Shown one piece after another: positions 5,512-6,607 of a stretch of 6,607 bases of DNA (its first letter is position 1; the number at the start of each line of letters is the position of its first letter). Source of the DNA: Lachnospiraceae bacterium (lineage in GTDB: Bacteria; Bacillota; Clostridia; Lachnospirales; Lachnospiraceae); NCBI GenBank assembly GCA_024684155.1, contig JAIKXK010000235.1, forward strand, positions 1 through 6,607, read 5' to 3'. A program made the position numbers and the translations under genes. Under the pieces are notes generated by a model. That model searched no databases. It was not told the origin of the DNA and saw nothing but the letters and a program-made list of their open reading frames with translations.

Positions 5512-6607
5512 TTATGAATAATTTCCTAGTACTTTTAGATGGGATGTTTCTTCCTGTAATCCCCGAAGTGTATTTTGCACCGCTTCGTCTTTCAAATTAC
5601 CCTTAAAATCTATAAAGAATCGATATTCCCACTGCTTATCCTTTAAAGGTCTAGATTCAATCTTTGACATATTAAGACCATTAAAAATAAAGTGAGACAA
5701 AATATGGTAAAGAGAACCTTCCTCATCAGGAATTTCAAAGGTTAAACTAATCTTATCAGCAGTTGGTAAGAATTCCTTTTGATTTGAAACGATAATAAAT
5801 CGTGTTACGTTGTTTTTTAAATCCTGAATTCCCTCTTCTATGACAGACAGATTATAAAGCTTTGCATTGCGCTTTCCTGCAATAGCTGCATGGTGAATAT
5901 CTTTGTCATCATGAACTTTTTTTGCTGCCATAGCTGTATTTTGGTAGGCTTCCGCTGTAATATCACAGTGAGCTCGTAAATATCCATCGCACTGCATAAT
6001 TGCCTGTGGATGAGAATATACCTTTGTAATATCAGAAAGACGAGCGCCTTCCATACCAAGCAAACAGTGATCAATAGGAATCTCCTGCTCTCCTACGATA
6101 CAAACATCATATTCTGCTAAGAGATCATAGTTTTGGGTAACGGCTCCTGCAGTAGAGTTTTCAATAGGCAATACCGCGTAATCTGCTTTACCTTTTGTAA
6201 GGGCTTCCATCGCATCTCGCCAGGTATCTACAGAAAATGCGTCCTGGCTTTCGCCAAAAAATGTTTCCATAGCAACCTGTGAGTAAGCGCCTTCCACGCC
6301 TTGGAATACTACCCTACAATTATTAAAATCGAAGTTTTCTTTTAATTTGAAGTCGTAGTAATTTTGTCTGTTTTGCTCTGCTAAAAGACGATATGGTTTT
6401 TTACGGCTGGTGGACATAATAAGTTCAAATAATTCCACAATTCCTTGTCGTTCAAAGTCGTCTTTTGCAAAGGTAGAAAGATGGGCTAATTTTTCATCTT
6501 CTCGTTGCTTGTCAAAAACTGCTTTGTTATTTGCAATTTTATATTCTGCTACTTCTGTGGTATAACCCATGCGTTCTTTGTATAGAGCAATGATTTCATT
6601 GTCTACA
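5512..6607 (-). CDS. pheA: Bifunctional chorismate mutase / prephenate dehydratase (P-protein), 5' end outside window
   Basis: This cytosolic enzyme converts chorismate to prephenate and then to phenylpyruvate, the committed branch to phenylalanine. The frame stays open to the window edge (reading VDNEIIALYKER before the Met codon at 6570), so that Met is internal and the true start lies beyond 6607. The AroQ mutase domain shows KERMGYTTEVAEYKIANN and VFDKQREDEKL, keeping Arg, Lys, Asp and Glu equivalent to E. coli Arg28, Lys39, Asp48 and Glu52. Its last helix reads TSRKKPYRLL, with Pro where Gln88 is expected. The dehydratase domain begins VVFQGVEGAYSQVA, contains LPIENSTAGAV, and has the essential TRF motif (Thr codon 5803-5805). 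A C-terminal ACT domain follows with EEGSLYHIL (the GALV-type motif) and ESRP (5647-5658), the known phenylalanine-binding motifs, so feedback inhibition by Phe is expected. It is the first visible gene of the minus-strand array, 36 bases ahead of the Ppx/GppA-like gene with no terminator between them. Confidence 0.95.
   Translation of the reverse strand, partial: VDNEIIALYKERMGYTTEVAEYKIANNKAVFDKQREDEKLAHLSTFAKDDFERQGIVELFELIMSTSRKKPYRLLAEQNRQNYYDFKLKENFDFNNCRVVFQGVEGAYSQVAMETFFGESQDAFSVDTWRDAMEALTKGKADYAVLPIENSTAGAVTQNYDLLAEYDVCIVGEQEIPIDHCLLGMEGARLSDITKVYSHPQAIMQCDGYLRAHCDITAEAYQNTAMAAKKVHDDKDIHHAAIAGKRNAKLYNLSVIEEGIQDLKNNVTRFIIVSNQKEFLPTADKISLTFEIPDEEGSLYHILSHFIFNGLNMSKIESRPLKDKQWEYRFFIDFKGNLKDEAVQNTLRGLQEETSHLKVLGNYS

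Noticed and set aside
5838..6074. 78-codon open frame on the minus strand
   Set aside because: It overlaps the prephenate dehydratase domain of pheA in another frame; the pheA frame has all the expected motifs.
5512..6570. Met codon at 6570 as the start of pheA
   Set aside because: The open frame continues upstream with VDNEIIALYKER, which matches the first helix of the chorismate mutase domain, so the gene runs out of the window.

Overview
The window looks like a chromosomal segment of a low-GC anaerobic Firmicute, most likely a Lachnospiraceae-type clostridium. This is inferred from the AT-rich coding sequence, strong GGAGG-type ribosome binding sites, a bifunctional chorismate mutase/prephenate dehydratase of the kind I associate with that group, and the exopolyphosphatase-like + HD protein next to ppk. 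No species call is possible from the sequence alone.

Layout: Positions 1-292 (+ strand) hold the C-terminal end of an IS30-family transposase that continues outside the window, followed by a probable IS right end near 325-357. Positions 293-650 contain no convincing protein gene. They hold the IS end, two further end-like repeats, several hairpins, a speculative small RNA and a strong bidirectional terminator (583-616). On the minus strand, 651-848 encodes an unrecognised 65-residue protein with its own well-formed promoter, a perfect palindrome at the predicted transcription start, a good ribosome binding site and that terminator, so it is a self-contained unit.

The remainder is a minus-strand array in the order pheA (5' end outside the window) > ppx/gppA-like > ppk > Cof-type HAD phosphatase. 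Spacers are 36 nt, 17 nt and a one-base TAATG overlap, with no visible terminator between genes, so co-transcription is likely. ppk (polyphosphate synthesis) and the Ppx/GppA-HD protein (nominally polyphosphate or pppGpp hydrolysis) form the functional core. The HAD phosphatase is translationally coupled to ppk. pheA belongs to phenylalanine synthesis and may be an operon partner only by position.

The most interesting points are: (1) the Ppx/GppA-like protein has lost several residues normally conserved in the ASKHA catalytic site but keeps an intact-looking HD metal site; (2) the autonomous 65-aa gene and its palindrome; (3) the structured, repeat-bearing non-coding stretch between the IS end and the terminator. 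I did not find a defence system, CRISPR array or clearly new multi-gene system.
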